From assembly GCA_900770165.1 (NCBI GenBank), contig CAAGJJ010000131.1, forward strand, positions 16,846-80,845: a stretch of 64,000 nt of DNA, read 5' to 3'. Below, piece after piece: positions 43,004 to 51,896 of this stretch. Position numbers and translations under genes: made by a program. The DNA is from Clostridia bacterium (GTDB taxonomy: Bacteria > Bacillota > Clostridia > Oscillospirales > Acutalibacteraceae). Below the pieces are notes generated by a model that was given only the letters and a program-made list of their open reading frames with translations, made no database searches and was not told where the DNA came from. The number at the start of each line of letters is the position of its first letter. The first letter of the stretch is position 1.

Positions 43004-43630
43004 ATGGCAAGATATACAGGAGCTGTGTGCAGACTTTGCCGACGTGAAGGTCAAAAACTTTTCTTGAAAGGTGAAAGATGTTACACAGATAAATGTTCAG
43101 TAACACGAAGGAATTATGCACCAGGCCAGCATGGCCAGGGCCGTAAAAAGAGTTCTGAATATGGTATTCAGCTTCGTGCAAAGCAAATGACAAGACGTTA
43201 CTATGGTGTATTAGAAAGTCAGTTTAGACATTATTATGAATTAGCTGAGAAGAAAGAAGGAAAAACTGGTGAGGTTTTACTTTCAATTCTTGAAACTCGT
43301 TTAGATAATGTTATTTATAGACTCGGTTGGGCTTCTTCTAGAGCAGAAGCAAGACAATTAGTTGTTCATGGCCATTTTCAGGTAAATGGTAGAAGAGTAG
43401 ATATTCCATCTTATTTGACAAAACCAGGCGAGGTTATTTCTATTTGTGAAAAAAGTCGTAATAGTGCAAAAATTAAGGCTATTTTAGAAACAAATGCCTC
43501 TCGCCCTATTCCAAAATGGTTAGAGATAAACCGCGACGCTTTAGAAGCTAAAGTATTGTCTACTCCAACAAGAGAAGATATAGACTTAGCGGTTGAAGAG
43601 ACTCTAATTGTTGAGTTATACTCCAAATAA
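43004..43630 (+). CDS. rpsD: 30S ribosomal protein S4, zinc-binding form
   Basis: 208 aa. The N-terminal CRLC and C-x(5)-C region (CYTDKC) gives the zinc-binding C+ form. YAPGQHGQGRKK and the S4 domain (RLDNVIYRLGWASSRAEARQ) follow. It nucleates 30S assembly and represses its own operon in several bacteria. Confidence 0.98.
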   Translation: MARYTGAVCRLCRREGQKLFLKGERCYTDKCSVTRRNYAPGQHGQGRKKSSEYGIQLRAKQMTRRYYGVLESQFRHYYELAEKKEGKTGEVLLSILETRLDNVIYRLGWASSRAEARQLVVHGHFQVNGRRVDIPSYLTKPGEVISICEKSRNSAKIKAILETNASRPIPKWLEINRDALEAKVLSTPTREDIDLAVEETLIVELYSK

Positions 43631-43654
43631 TAACGGGGTTAAGGAGGGTCATTA

Positions 43655-44608
43655 GTGATCGAAATAGAAAAACCAAGAATAGAGGCCGAAACATTATCTG
43701 ATGATGGGACTTATGGAAAGTTTATTGTTGAGCCACTTGAACGTGGATTTGGCAATACTATGGGAAATAGTCTAAGAAGAGTTCTTCTGTCATCGTTACC
43801 AGGTGTAGCTGTAACAGCAATAAAAATTGATGGAGTTTTACATGAATTTTCTACAATTCCAGGCGTTAAAGAAGATGTTGCTGAGATAATTTTAAATATA
43901 AAAGGCCTTACTGCTAAGTTGCATTGTGATGAACCAAAAACTGTTGAAATTAAGGCAGAAGGAATTTGTGAAGTTACAGCTGCTTCTATAATTTGTGACA
44001 GTGAAGTTGAAATATTAAATCCTCAGATGCACATTGCTACTTTAGGTGAAGGTGCAAAACTTTGTATGGAAATAACTCTTGATAAAGGAAGAGGTTACAT
44101 TCCAGCAGAGAAAAATAAAGCTAATATGGTTAACAGTGTGATAGGATTATTACCTGTAGATTCAATTTATACACCGGTACTCAAAGTTAATTATAATGTT
44201 GAAAATACCCGTGTTGGACAAATTACAGACTTTGATAAACTTACTTTAGAAGTTTGGACAAACGGAGTTATAAATGCTCAAGAGGCAGTTTCACTGGCTG
44301 CAAAAGTTTTAACAGAACATTTGAATTTGTTTGTTGACCTTTCTGATGAAGCACATAATACTGAAATTATGGTTGTTACCGATGAAAGTGCAAATGAAAA
44401 AGCCCTTGAAATGACTATTGAAGAATTAGATTTATCTGTTCGTTCATTTAACTGCTTAAAGAGAGCTGGTATTAATACTGTTGAAGATCTTATTAATAAG
44501 TCTGAAGATGAAATGATGAAGGTTAGAAATTTAGGTCGTAAGTCGCTTGAAGAGGTTATCTGTAAGCTAACGGCTTTAGGTTTTAGCTTTAATAAAAATG
44601 AGGAATAA
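43655..44608 (+). CDS. rpoA: RNA polymerase subunit alpha
   Basis: 317 aa. The N-terminal dimerisation domain (ERGFGNTMGNSLRRVLLSSLPG) and C-terminal domain (ELDLSVRSFNCLKRAGINTVEDL, RNLGRKSLEEV) are intact. GTG start after AAGGAGG. It binds UP elements and activators. Confidence 0.98.
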   Translation: MIEIEKPRIEAETLSDDGTYGKFIVEPLERGFGNTMGNSLRRVLLSSLPGVAVTAIKIDGVLHEFSTIPGVKEDVAEIILNIKGLTAKLHCDEPKTVEIKAEGICEVTAASIICDSEVEILNPQMHIATLGEGAKLCMEITLDKGRGYIPAEKNKANMVNSVIGLLPVDSIYTPVLKVNYNVENTRVGQITDFDKLTLEVWTNGVINAQEAVSLAAKVLTEHLNLFVDLSDEAHNTEIMVVTDESANEKALEMTIEELDLSVRSFNCLKRAGINTVEDLINKSEDEMMKVRNLGRKSLEEVICKLTALGFSFNKNEE

Positions 44609-44648
44609 GGCAAATATCTAATAAATTTTACTAAAGGAGTGAATGTCG

Positions 44649-44990
44649 ATGCCAGGAACTAGAAAGCTCGGAAGAGACACTGCTCATAGAACTGCCATGC
44701 TTAGAGCTATGGTTACTTTCCTCCTTGAAAAGGGAAGTATTGAAACTACAGTTAGTCGTGCAAAAGAAGTACGTTCAATGACTGAAAAAATGATTACTCT
44801 AGCAAAGGAAAACAATCTTCATAATAAACGTTTAGCAATGGCCTTTATTACAAAGGAAGATGTTACTAAAAAGTTATTTGATGAGATTGCACCCAAGTAT
44901 GCTGAAAGAAACGGTGGATATACTAGAATTTCAAAATTAGGTCCTCGCCGTGGAGACGCAGCTGAAATGGCTATAATTGAGCTTATATAA
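44649..44990 (+). CDS. rplQ: 50S ribosomal protein L17
   Basis: 113 aa from ATG 44649, 9 bases after AAGGAG; ATG 44643 is only 3 bases away and unlikely. GTRKLGRDTAHRTAMLRAM and YTRISKLGPRRGDAAEMA are diagnostic. Last gene of the ribosomal super-operon. Confidence 0.97.
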   Translation: MPGTRKLGRDTAHRTAMLRAMVTFLLEKGSIETTVSRAKEVRSMTEKMITLAKENNLHNKRLAMAFITKEDVTKKLFDEIAPKYAERNGGYTRISKLGPRRGDAAEMAIIELI

Positions 44991-45000
44991 AAAAATAAAA

Positions 45001-45035
45001 AACCTCTTGATTTTTATTAATCGAGAGGTTTTTAT
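45001..45035 (+). terminator. Terminator of the ribosomal super-operon
   Basis: AACCTCTTGATT (45001-45012) pairs with AATCGAGAGGTT (45019-45030), one wobble, followed by a T-run. Confidence 0.88.
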
Positions 45036-45048
45036 AATAATACTATTA

Positions 45049-45090
45049 AACCCCATATTATCTATTATAGATAATATGGGGTTATTTTAA
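45049..45090. terminator. Second, bidirectional terminator
   Basis: A perfect 16-bp stem (45049-45064 with 45068-45083) has a 3-base loop and T-rich flanks on both strands. It backs up the ribosomal terminator and ends the minus-strand transcript. Confidence 0.88.
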
Positions 45091-45105
45091 AGTACTAGAT
45101 TACTT

Positions 45106-45525
45106 TTAGTCATTCATTTTCTTAAGCTGAAATGCGCCAACCAGATATAAAATAGGAATTATATAGCTAATAATTGAAAAAACAATAATTGCTGTTAATG
45201 ATCCATTTGTAGCGAAAATAGTAAATATATTGCTTATAGTTAGTAGTATAACATGGATTAAACCAGCGATAATACAAATTTTCGCTTTTTCAGGTTTATT
45301 GTAATTTATTATTCCCATAATGCCGATAATAGTTAATATAATTGATAAAGCAATTGCAAAAATTGATGAAATATACATATTAGTATATGAAGTATACATT
45401 GAATTCAATTCGCTTTTACTAGATAACATAACTAATACAACAGAAAAAATGTTACTTAGTGTAGATAGAAAACCAAAAATGGTCATAATTATTCCCATGA
45501 TTTTTAAGAGTTTTGATTGTTTCAT
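45106..45525 (-). CDS. Four-helix integral membrane protein, unknown function
   Basis: 139 aa with four hydrophobic helices (about 10-33, 52-75, 83-103, 111-132) and short polar loops. No motif is recognised. It lies 14 bases after the hydrogenase catalytic gene on the same strand and may be cotranscribed, which could link it to hydrogenase or membrane energetics, but it may equally be a bystander. Confidence 0.65.
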   Translation of the reverse strand: MKQSKLLKIMGIIMTIFGFLSTLSNIFSVVLVMLSSKSELNSMYTSYTNMYISSIFAIALSIILTIIGIMGIINYNKPEKAKICIIAGLIHVILLTISNIFTIFATNGSLTAIIVFSIISYIIPILYLVGAFQLKKMND

Positions 45526-45539
45526 AGATATTTTTCCCT

Positions 45540-47306
45540 TTACTTAATATTTTTATTTTCTTCTTTATAAAATTTAAATCTTTCAACGTAGCTTGTATGT
45601 AAAAGCTTGTGAGATAGATGGCTTCCTGGTTTTTCGAGGTATTCATTATAAACCGTTTTTATTATAGGGCTTTCGTGAGATTTTCTTAAAGGTAAATTCC
45701 TGTCTTCATCGTATAGTGCTTTTGATCTAAGTACTTTAAGATCTGTAAAGTTCCTAACTGAAGCAGGTTGAATAGGCTGTCCGCCACCATTTACACAGCC
45801 TCCTGGACAACACATTACCTCTATGAACTGATAATCGGATTCTCCATTTCGAATTTTGTCTAATAATATTGAAGCATTTTTTAAACCACTTGTAACGGCA
45901 ACTTTTATATACATACCGTTAATTTTATATGTTGCCTCTTTAATATCTTCAGTTCCTCGAACTTCAGTGTAATCAACGTTTTCTATATCTTGGCCGGTTA
46001 GTGTATCTGCTGCAGTTCTAAGAGCAGCTTCCATAACACCTCCGGTAGCACCAAATATAGCGCCGGCACCAGTTGATACACCTAATGTAGGATCAAAATC
46101 TTCATCCGGAAGATTTACAAAATCTATATGAGATCTTTTTATCATTCTTGATAATTCACGCGTAGTAAGAACATAGTCTGTGTCAGGTAGTCCGGCACCA
46201 TCTTGATCTTTGCGACCAATTTCAAATTTTTTAGCAGTACATGGCATAATGCTAACAACTACAATATCTTTTGGATTTATATTGTTTTTCTCAGCGTACC
46301 ATGACTTTATAATAGCTCCTGTCATTTGTTGGGGAGATTTACATGTTGATAAATGAGGCAATAGATCGGGATAATAGTGTTCACAGAATTTTATCCATCC
46401 AGGAGAACAGGATGTTATCATTGGGAGTATGCCGCCATTATTGACTCTATCTAAAAATTCATTGGCTTCTTCCATTATTGTTAAATCTGCTCCAAAATCA
46501 GTATCAAATACTTGGTCAAAGCCTAATCTGCGAAGGGCAGCAACCATTTTTCCTTTAACATTAGTTCCTATAGGCATATCAAAACACTCACCAAGAGTAG
46601 CTCTGATTGCAGGTGCTGTATGAACTACTACATGTTTCGTAGGATCATTTAGGGCATTAAATACTTCATTAGTACAATCTTTTTCAGTTAATGCACCAGT
46701 AGGACAATTTACAATACATTGTCCGCAGGATATACAAGCAACGTCACCAAGATCCTTATTAAATGCACATCCTATGTTTGTGTCAAAACCACGGTCATTT
46801 GCTCCAATAACTGCAACCTTTTGGTTTTCACATGCAGCTACACAACGTCTGCATAGTATACATTTTTCGGGATCTCTAACTAGATGTTCAGAACTAACAT
46901 CCTTTTTAAATGTAGGGTTAAATCCATCGAAGCGTCCTGCATCTTCAACACCGTATTCATAAGATAGGGTTTGAAGTTCACAACTACCACTTCTTACACA
47001 TGATAAACAGTTTCTATTATGGTTTGATAGGATCAACTCTATTGTTGTTTTTCTTGATTCCCTAACTTTATTTGTATTTGTGAATACTTCCATTCCTTCA
47101 TTAACAGGATATACACACGATGCAACAAGGGAACGCGCTCCCTTAACTTCTACTACGCATATACGGCATGCACCTATTTCATTTATTTCTTTTAGAAAAC
47201 AAAGTGTTGGAATTTTTATTCCGATTTCCTTTGCTGCTTCAAGAATTGTATATCCTTTTGGGACAGAAACCGGCATACCGTTTATTTTTAAATTAACCAT
47301 TTCCAT
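45540..47306 (-). CDS. hydA: [FeFe] hydrogenase catalytic subunit, NAD-linked (HydA/HndD type)
   Basis: 588 aa. Order: [2Fe-2S] ferredoxin domain (C36, C47, C50, C64), His-Cys3 [4Fe-4S] cluster (H96, C100, C103, C109), two [4Fe-4S] clusters (C149-C159 and C191-C201), then the H-cluster domain with L1 TSCSPGW (C300), L2 MPCTAKKFE (C356) and L3 MCCPGGCVNGGGQP (C500, C504). With NuoE- and NuoF-like partners it should form an electron-bifurcating complex coupling NADH and reduced ferredoxin to H2. L1 has Ser301 where many hydrogenases have the second Cys; I believe this variant recurs in the NAD-linked family. Confidence 0.95.
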   Translation of the reverse strand: MEMVNLKINGMPVSVPKGYTILEAAKEIGIKIPTLCFLKEINEIGACRICVVEVKGARSLVASCVYPVNEGMEVFTNTNKVRESRKTTIELILSNHNRNCLSCVRSGSCELQTLSYEYGVEDAGRFDGFNPTFKKDVSSEHLVRDPEKCILCRRCVAACENQKVAVIGANDRGFDTNIGCAFNKDLGDVACISCGQCIVNCPTGALTEKDCTNEVFNALNDPTKHVVVHTAPAIRATLGECFDMPIGTNVKGKMVAALRRLGFDQVFDTDFGADLTIMEEANEFLDRVNNGGILPMITSCSPGWIKFCEHYYPDLLPHLSTCKSPQQMTGAIIKSWYAEKNNINPKDIVVVSIMPCTAKKFEIGRKDQDGAGLPDTDYVLTTRELSRMIKRSHIDFVNLPDEDFDPTLGVSTGAGAIFGATGGVMEAALRTAADTLTGQDIENVDYTEVRGTEDIKEATYKINGMYIKVAVTSGLKNASILLDKIRNGESDYQFIEVMCCPGGCVNGGGQPIQPASVRNFTDLKVLRSKALYDEDRNLPLRKSHESPIIKTVYNEYLEKPGSHLSHKLLHTSYVERFKFYKEENKNIK

Positions 47307-47323
47307 TGGTATAGCGCTCCTTT

Positions 47324-49111
47324 TTATTTCTTAATTATGGCTCCAAATTTACATTTTTCCATACAAGCTCCGCATTTAATACATTTATTTGTATCTATTG
47401 TATGAGGTTCTCTAATTGTTCCAGATATTGCCCCAACAGGACAAATTCTTGCACAAGCAGTACATCCTCTGCATTTGTCTTCAATGACCCGGTAAGACAA
47501 TAAGGCTTTGCAAACTCCTGCAGGACATCTGTGCTCGGTAACATGTGCAATATATTCATCGCGGAAGAAACGTAATGTTGACAAAACAGGATTTGGTGCT
47601 GTTTGTCCAAGTCCACAAAGAGCGTTTTCTTTTATGTAATAACATAATTCTTCCATTTTATCTATGTCTTCAAGTGTACCATTTCCACTGGTTATTTTAT
47701 CAAGCATCTCTAGTAGTCTTTTTGTTCCTATACGGCAGGGTGTACATTTACCGCATGATTCGTCTACGGTAAAGTCTAAGAAAAATTTTGCAATGTCAAC
47801 CATACATGTAGTATCGTCCATAACAATAAGTCCGCCAGAACCCATCATTGAACCAATAGAAATTAGATTATCATAGTCAATTGGTATATCTAAATGTTCA
47901 CTTGGAATACATCCGCCAGAGGGCCCACCTGTTTGAGCAGCTTTAAATTTTCTCCCATTAGGAATTCCACCACCAATATCCTCTACAATTTCTCTTAATG
48001 TTGTTCCCATTGGAATTTCAACAAGGCCTGTGTTATTAATTTTTCCGCCAAGTGCAAATACCTTTGTTCCTTTAGATTTTTCTGTACCAACAGAATTAAA
48101 CCACTCAGCACCATTTAAAATAATTTGAGCTATGTTTGCGTATGTTTCAACGTTATTTAAAACAGTTGGCTTGCCAAATAATCCTTTAACAGCAGGAAAT
48201 GGAGGACGTGGGCGAGGTTCACCTCTGTTACCTTCTATAGATGTAAGAAGAGCAGTTTCTTCACCACAAACAAAGGCTCCAGCTCCGAGTCTTAGTTCAA
48301 TATCAAAGCAAAAATTTGTTGAGAAAATGTTTTTACCTAACAAACCATATTCTCTAGCTTGTTTTATGGCTATACTTAATCGCTTAACAGCTATTGGATA
48401 TTCAGCACGTACATATACATATCCTTTTGTTGCTCCAATGGCATACCCGGCTATTGCCATTGCTTCTATTAGTGCATGTGGGTCACCTTCAAGTATAGAA
48501 CGATCCATAAATGCACCAGGATCACCCTCATCGGCATTACAACAAACATATTTTTGATCTGCTTCGTTAGCTGCAGCAAAGCTCCACTTTAATCCAGTTG
48601 GAAAACCTCCGCCACCTCTGCCACGAAGTCCAGATTCTTTAACAACGTCAATTACTTCACTTGGAGTCATTTCTGTTAGAGCCTTGCCTAATGCAGCATA
48701 TCCGTCCATAGCGATATATTCATCTATTTTTTCTGGATCTATAACACCGCAGTTTCTAAGGGCAATTCTTCTTTGTTTTTTATAAAAGCTTGTATTATTA
48801 AGTGAACTAATGGTATCATCTTTTACTGTTTCTTGATATAAGAGTCTGGTTACGATTCTTCCTTTTAAGAGGTGTTCTTCAACAATTTCTGGAATGTCTT
48901 CAGGTTTTACCATACTATAAAAACAACCTTCTGGATATACAATCATAATTGGCCCTAAAGAACACAAACCAAAACATCCAGTTTTAACAACGTTTACTTC
49001 ATTGTCTAGACCTTTTGCTTTTATTTCTTCATTTAATTTTTGTATTATTTTTTCACTATTTGAGGAGGTACATCCAGTACCGCCGCAAACAAGTACCTGT
49101 GAACGATACAT
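47324..49111 (-). CDS. hydB: NADH-binding subunit of bifurcating hydrogenase (NuoF/HndC type)
   Basis: 595 aa. Order: N-terminal thioredoxin-like [2Fe-2S] domain (CGGTGC and TGCFGLC), NuoF core with the glycine-rich NADH/FMN loops (SGLRGRGGGGFPTGLKW, CNADEGDPGAFMD, GAGAFVCGEETALL), a [4Fe-4S] motif (ESCGKCTPCRIGT) and two C-terminal ferredoxin [4Fe-4S] motifs (CRGCTACARICP and CIKCGACMEKC). It takes electrons from NADH and is thought to be the bifurcating subunit. Lies 17 bases before the catalytic gene. Confidence 0.95.
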   Translation of the reverse strand: MYRSQVLVCGGTGCTSSNSEKIIQKLNEEIKAKGLDNEVNVVKTGCFGLCSLGPIMIVYPEGCFYSMVKPEDIPEIVEEHLLKGRIVTRLLYQETVKDDTISSLNNTSFYKKQRRIALRNCGVIDPEKIDEYIAMDGYAALGKALTEMTPSEVIDVVKESGLRGRGGGGFPTGLKWSFAAANEADQKYVCCNADEGDPGAFMDRSILEGDPHALIEAMAIAGYAIGATKGYVYVRAEYPIAVKRLSIAIKQAREYGLLGKNIFSTNFCFDIELRLGAGAFVCGEETALLTSIEGNRGEPRPRPPFPAVKGLFGKPTVLNNVETYANIAQIILNGAEWFNSVGTEKSKGTKVFALGGKINNTGLVEIPMGTTLREIVEDIGGGIPNGRKFKAAQTGGPSGGCIPSEHLDIPIDYDNLISIGSMMGSGGLIVMDDTTCMVDIAKFFLDFTVDESCGKCTPCRIGTKRLLEMLDKITSGNGTLEDIDKMEELCYYIKENALCGLGQTAPNPVLSTLRFFRDEYIAHVTEHRCPAGVCKALLSYRVIEDKCRGCTACARICPVGAISGTIREPHTIDTNKCIKCGACMEKCKFGAIIKK

Positions 49112-49126
49112 TTTGTTGCCTCCTTA

Positions 49127-49495
49127 TTATGAATTAGCACCGATTGTGTATTCGGTTACTATATTATTATTTACAATATGATTATGTACAACCTTTGCGA
49201 CCTTTTCTGGAGTCATTTTAACATAAGTTACTTTTTCTTGGCCGGGAACAATAACTTCAACAACTGGTTCATATTGACAAATACCAATGCATCCGGTTTG
49301 AGTAACAGTTACATTATTTAATCCCCTTTTGGCAATTTCATCAACAAATTCATTTAATACAGAACGAGCCCCAGCTGCAATACCGCATGTTGCCATACCA
49401 ACTAATATTCTTGTAGAATCGCCTTTTTCCTCACGGATATCTATTTGCTTTTTTACTTTGTCTCTTATAGCTTGAAGCTCAGCTAGTGATTTCAT
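49127..49495 (-). CDS. Thioredoxin-like [2Fe-2S] ferredoxin (HndB type)
   Basis: 122 aa. Four Cys in the thioredoxin-like ferredoxin pattern: GMATCGIAAG and TQTGCIGICQYEP; the first pair has only one Cys, so cluster ligation should be checked. Found between nuoE- and nuoF-like genes in tetrameric hydrogenases, where it relays electrons. AGGAGG-like site (GGAGGTAT) before ATG. Confidence 0.85.
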   Translation of the reverse strand: MKSLAELQAIRDKVKKQIDIREEKGDSTRILVGMATCGIAAGARSVLNEFVDEIAKRGLNNVTVTQTGCIGICQYEPVVEVIVPGQEKVTYVKMTPEKVAKVVHNHIVNNNIVTEYTIGANS

Positions 49496-49516
49496 ATGCT
49501 TTTATACCTCCGATTT

Positions 49517-50068
49517 TTAGGTTTTATTTAAAATATTATCTGAGTTTTCTTTAAGAAAATCGTTAATCCAAGTACTTACATCAGGGTTGTTTAATGGAAT
49601 ATCTGAGCCTAAAATATTTCTTATTTCTCGTGTGTCCAGAGTAAATGAGTTACCGTTAATAGTTCTTTTAAACACAAAATCTAAATTAGAACTGCATTTT
49701 ATAAGAATACTGATTGTAGAATTAATATCTCCCACTGGAGTCATATCAATATTTGAATTTATAAATTTTGCTGTAATTGTAGTTCCGGAACCCAAGGAAG
49801 ATTCTATTTTAAAGTTTCCTCCGGTAACTTCGGCTGCCATTTTAAAGAATGGAATCCCTAACCCAACTTTCCTTGTTTTTCTGGTTGTGTAAAAAGGATT
49901 TGTTACAGAATCAATTTGCTCTTTCGTCATCCCGCTACCATTATCTGTTATTTTTATAACGGTTATCTTTGAGTTAAAGTCTTCATCTAGATCTACCTCT
50001 ATTAAATTAGCACCTGCAGATATGGAATTTTGAACTATATCTAAAATATTTAATGATAATTCACGCAT
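49517..50068 (-). CDS. HATPase_c ATP-binding protein in the hydrogenase operon
   Basis: 183 aa. GHKL ATPase: N-box LDIVQNSISAGAN, G1 ITDNGSGM, F-box PFYTTRK, G2 VGLGIPFF and GSGTTITA. No phospho-acceptor His, sensor or membrane part, so it resembles an isolated kinase catalytic domain or anti-sigma-type kinase. It begins 2 bases after the nuoE-like gene and precedes the HndB-like gene, firmly inside the operon, suggesting a regulatory role on the hydrogenase or its expression. Partner unknown. Confidence 0.88.
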   Translation of the reverse strand: MRELSLNILDIVQNSISAGANLIEVDLDEDFNSKITVIKITDNGSGMTKEQIDSVTNPFYTTRKTRKVGLGIPFFKMAAEVTGGNFKIESSLGSGTTITAKFINSNIDMTPVGDINSTISILIKCSSNLDFVFKRTINGNSFTLDTREIRNILGSDIPLNNPDVSTWINDFLKENSDNILNKT

Positions 50069-50069
50069 C

Positions 50070-50564
50070 TTATTTATATTTTGCTAAGATTCCGTCAACT
50101 TCCTCAGGAAGAAGCCGGCCATAAACATCATCATTAATTGTAAGAACCGGTGCAAGACCACAAGCACCTATACAACGACACGCAGTTAAAGAAAACTTAC
50201 CATCGGGTGTGCATTCTTCAGCACCTATTCCGAGGCTTTGCTGTATTTTTTCAATTATTTTTCCTGCCCCTTTTACATAACAAGCTGTTCCTAAACATAC
50301 AGAAATATGGTATTTCCCTTTTGGAGTTAGCGAAAATTGCGAGTAAAATGTAGATACCCCATAAACTTCTTCTAGGGGGATATTTAGTTTATCTGCAATA
50401 ATTGTCTGAACTTCAAGTGGCAGATAACCGTATATTTCCTCGGCCTCCTGCAAAACAGGCATGATAGCACCGGGATCATCTTTATACTTTTCAATGACAT
50501 CTAGGAGCTTTAATTCCTGTTCTTTTGTACCGTTAAATGGGATAGAACTTATTGTCTTTTGCAT
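50070..50564 (-). CDS. hydC: NuoE/HndA-type [2Fe-2S] subunit of bifurcating hydrogenase
   Basis: 164 aa. Helical bundle, then thioredoxin-like [2Fe-2S] domain with four Cys (SVCLGTACYVKG and TACRCIGACGLAP; C2 pattern normal). GVSTFYSQFSLTPKGK is typical of NuoE. It is the first gene of the catalytic hydrogenase run. AAGGAGG lies before ATG. Confidence 0.93.
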   Translation of the reverse strand: MQKTISSIPFNGTKEQELKLLDVIEKYKDDPGAIMPVLQEAEEIYGYLPLEVQTIIADKLNIPLEEVYGVSTFYSQFSLTPKGKYHISVCLGTACYVKGAGKIIEKIQQSLGIGAEECTPDGKFSLTACRCIGACGLAPVLTINDDVYGRLLPEEVDGILAKYK

Positions 50565-50592
50565 TTTTTGTCCTCCTTGTAATTATGTCAAA

Positions 50593-50629
50593 GAAGATAT
50601 TAATATACTGAAAAATTTTTAATATCTTC
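50593..50629 (-). other. Inverted repeat in the leader of the hydrogenase operon
   Basis: GAAGATATTAA (50593-50603) and TTAATATCTTC (50619-50629) form an 11-bp perfect inverted repeat with a 15-base spacer, 29 bases upstream of the nuoE-like start. It may be a leader hairpin, a terminator for the upstream run or a regulator-binding site. No clear Rex palindrome was found. Confidence 0.4.
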
Positions 50630-50793
50630 CTTAAGACTCTAGTTATTTGAATTATAATGGAAGTTGATAATAAAATCTAGATGTTTTAAACAAATTGTTA
50701 TAGAAAAATGATCTAAAAAATGGGGGAATATTAGTTATTTTGATATGATATTTAACTCTATAAAATAAATATAAATTCCTTTTGTTAACGTTG

Positions 50794-51507
50794 TTAATTG
50801 CCGTTAATATAATTAATAATTGATTTGGTTGAGAGGGTGTCTATTTCAATGTAACGCTTTTCAGATATGAGGTTTTCCAAGTAATGTGAATCGGAATTTA
50901 TTAAAATTAGTTTATCTTTAATAATAGGGTGCAATGATTTTATTTTTTCAATATTTCCTTTAGTACTTATTTCAATAGTATTAAAACCAGCCTCGGGGGG
51001 AATATCACCTAAGGAAGATATTACACTATATGAGCTTTTGTCTATATGTGCAGGAAATGCAGTTCCATTATATTTATTTGTTGTACTTAAAATATCATTT
51101 ACACTTATATTAGTTGCATTTAAAAGTAGGTATGATTCTTTACTTATTTCTATATCATTAGAATTCATTATTATTTGTTCACCGAAGATATCTGGCCTAT
51201 GAGGGATTAGTGGCATATTTGAGTAAACGTATGTAGAAAAATTTTCTGCATCTGTAACAGTTTCAAATAAGCATATAACATGGATATCTTCATTAGTACA
51301 TATTTCCATACCGGGAATGACTAATAAGTTAGCTTTTTTACCAGCTTCAACTAATGCTTTGCAATTTTTACATGAGTTATGGTCTGTTATGGCAATTACA
51401 TTTAAACCGTTTAATACAGACATATTTACAATATTATTTGGGGTCATTTCTATATCAGCGCAAGGGGATAAACAAGAATGTATATGTAGATCGTAACTAA
51501 CTTTCAT
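50794..51507 (-). CDS. PHP-domain metal-dependent phosphoesterase
   Basis: 237 aa. PHP motifs: DLHIHSCLSPC (HxH), VIAITDHNSC (DH), GMEICT (E), an HIDKSS His and NSDSHYLE (DxH) near the end. PHP enzymes hydrolyse phosphoesters such as nucleotides or nucleic acids; the exact substrate is not evident. ATG overlaps the stop of the DRTGG-like gene. It is the last gene of the putative sensory hydrogenase run. Confidence 0.9.
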   Translation of the reverse strand: MKVSYDLHIHSCLSPCADIEMTPNNIVNMSVLNGLNVIAITDHNSCKNCKALVEAGKKANLLVIPGMEICTNEDIHVICLFETVTDAENFSTYVYSNMPLIPHRPDIFGEQIIMNSNDIEISKESYLLLNATNISVNDILSTTNKYNGTAFPAHIDKSSYSVISSLGDIPPEAGFNTIEISTKGNIEKIKSLHPIIKDKLILINSDSHYLENLISEKRYIEIDTLSTKSIINYINGN

Positions 51508-51896
51508 GTTTCTAGCAATTTTGAAATTTTAACTGCTATATTATAACTGTTAAGGTCCGTTACAAAAATTGGAATATTATGTTCAATAGCTTTTGCTTTT
51601 GCGTCTTCATCAAGTGAGGCGTTTTCGGCTAAGATAATACATGAAATATTAGTAAGTGCTGCTACAGCTATTGTATTTATATTTCCCATAACAGTAATCC
51701 AAACATTCTTGTTATTTGCATTTGCCATAACCCAACTTAAGAGGTCACCAATATAACAACCAGTTATTTCTGAACTTAAATTAGTATTTTCAGTTAAAAG
51801 CTTTAAGGGTAAAGAATCTTTTAAATTTTGAACCTTGACCAATAACGTTTCCCTACTTTCTTTAAAAAGACATGAACATTTTTTAATAAGTTTCAA
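51504..51896 (-). CDS. DRTGG-like domain protein with N-terminal Cys pair
   Basis: 130 aa. The fold pattern (SSEITGCYIGDLLSWVM, VWITVMGNINTIAVAALTNISCIIL, IPIFVTDLNSYNIAVKISKLL) matches the DRTGG family found beside kinase- and hydrogenase-related genes. An N-terminal CSC pair could bind a metal or be redox active. It overlaps both neighbours by 4 bases, indicating strict coupling to the hydrogenase-like and PHP genes. Ligand unknown; DRTGG domains are presumed to bind small molecules or nucleotides. Confidence 0.8.
   Translation of the reverse strand: MKLIKKCSCLFKESRETLLVKVQNLKDSLPLKLLTENTNLSSEITGCYIGDLLSWVMANANNKNVWITVMGNINTIAVAALTNISCIILAENASLDEDAKAKAIEHNIPIFVTDLNSYNIAVKISKLLET

Noticed and set aside
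48132..48557. 141-codon plus-strand ORF inside the nuoF-like gene
   Set aside because: It is antisense to a highly conserved enzyme and rich in Ser/Pro/Ala as expected for a shadow frame.
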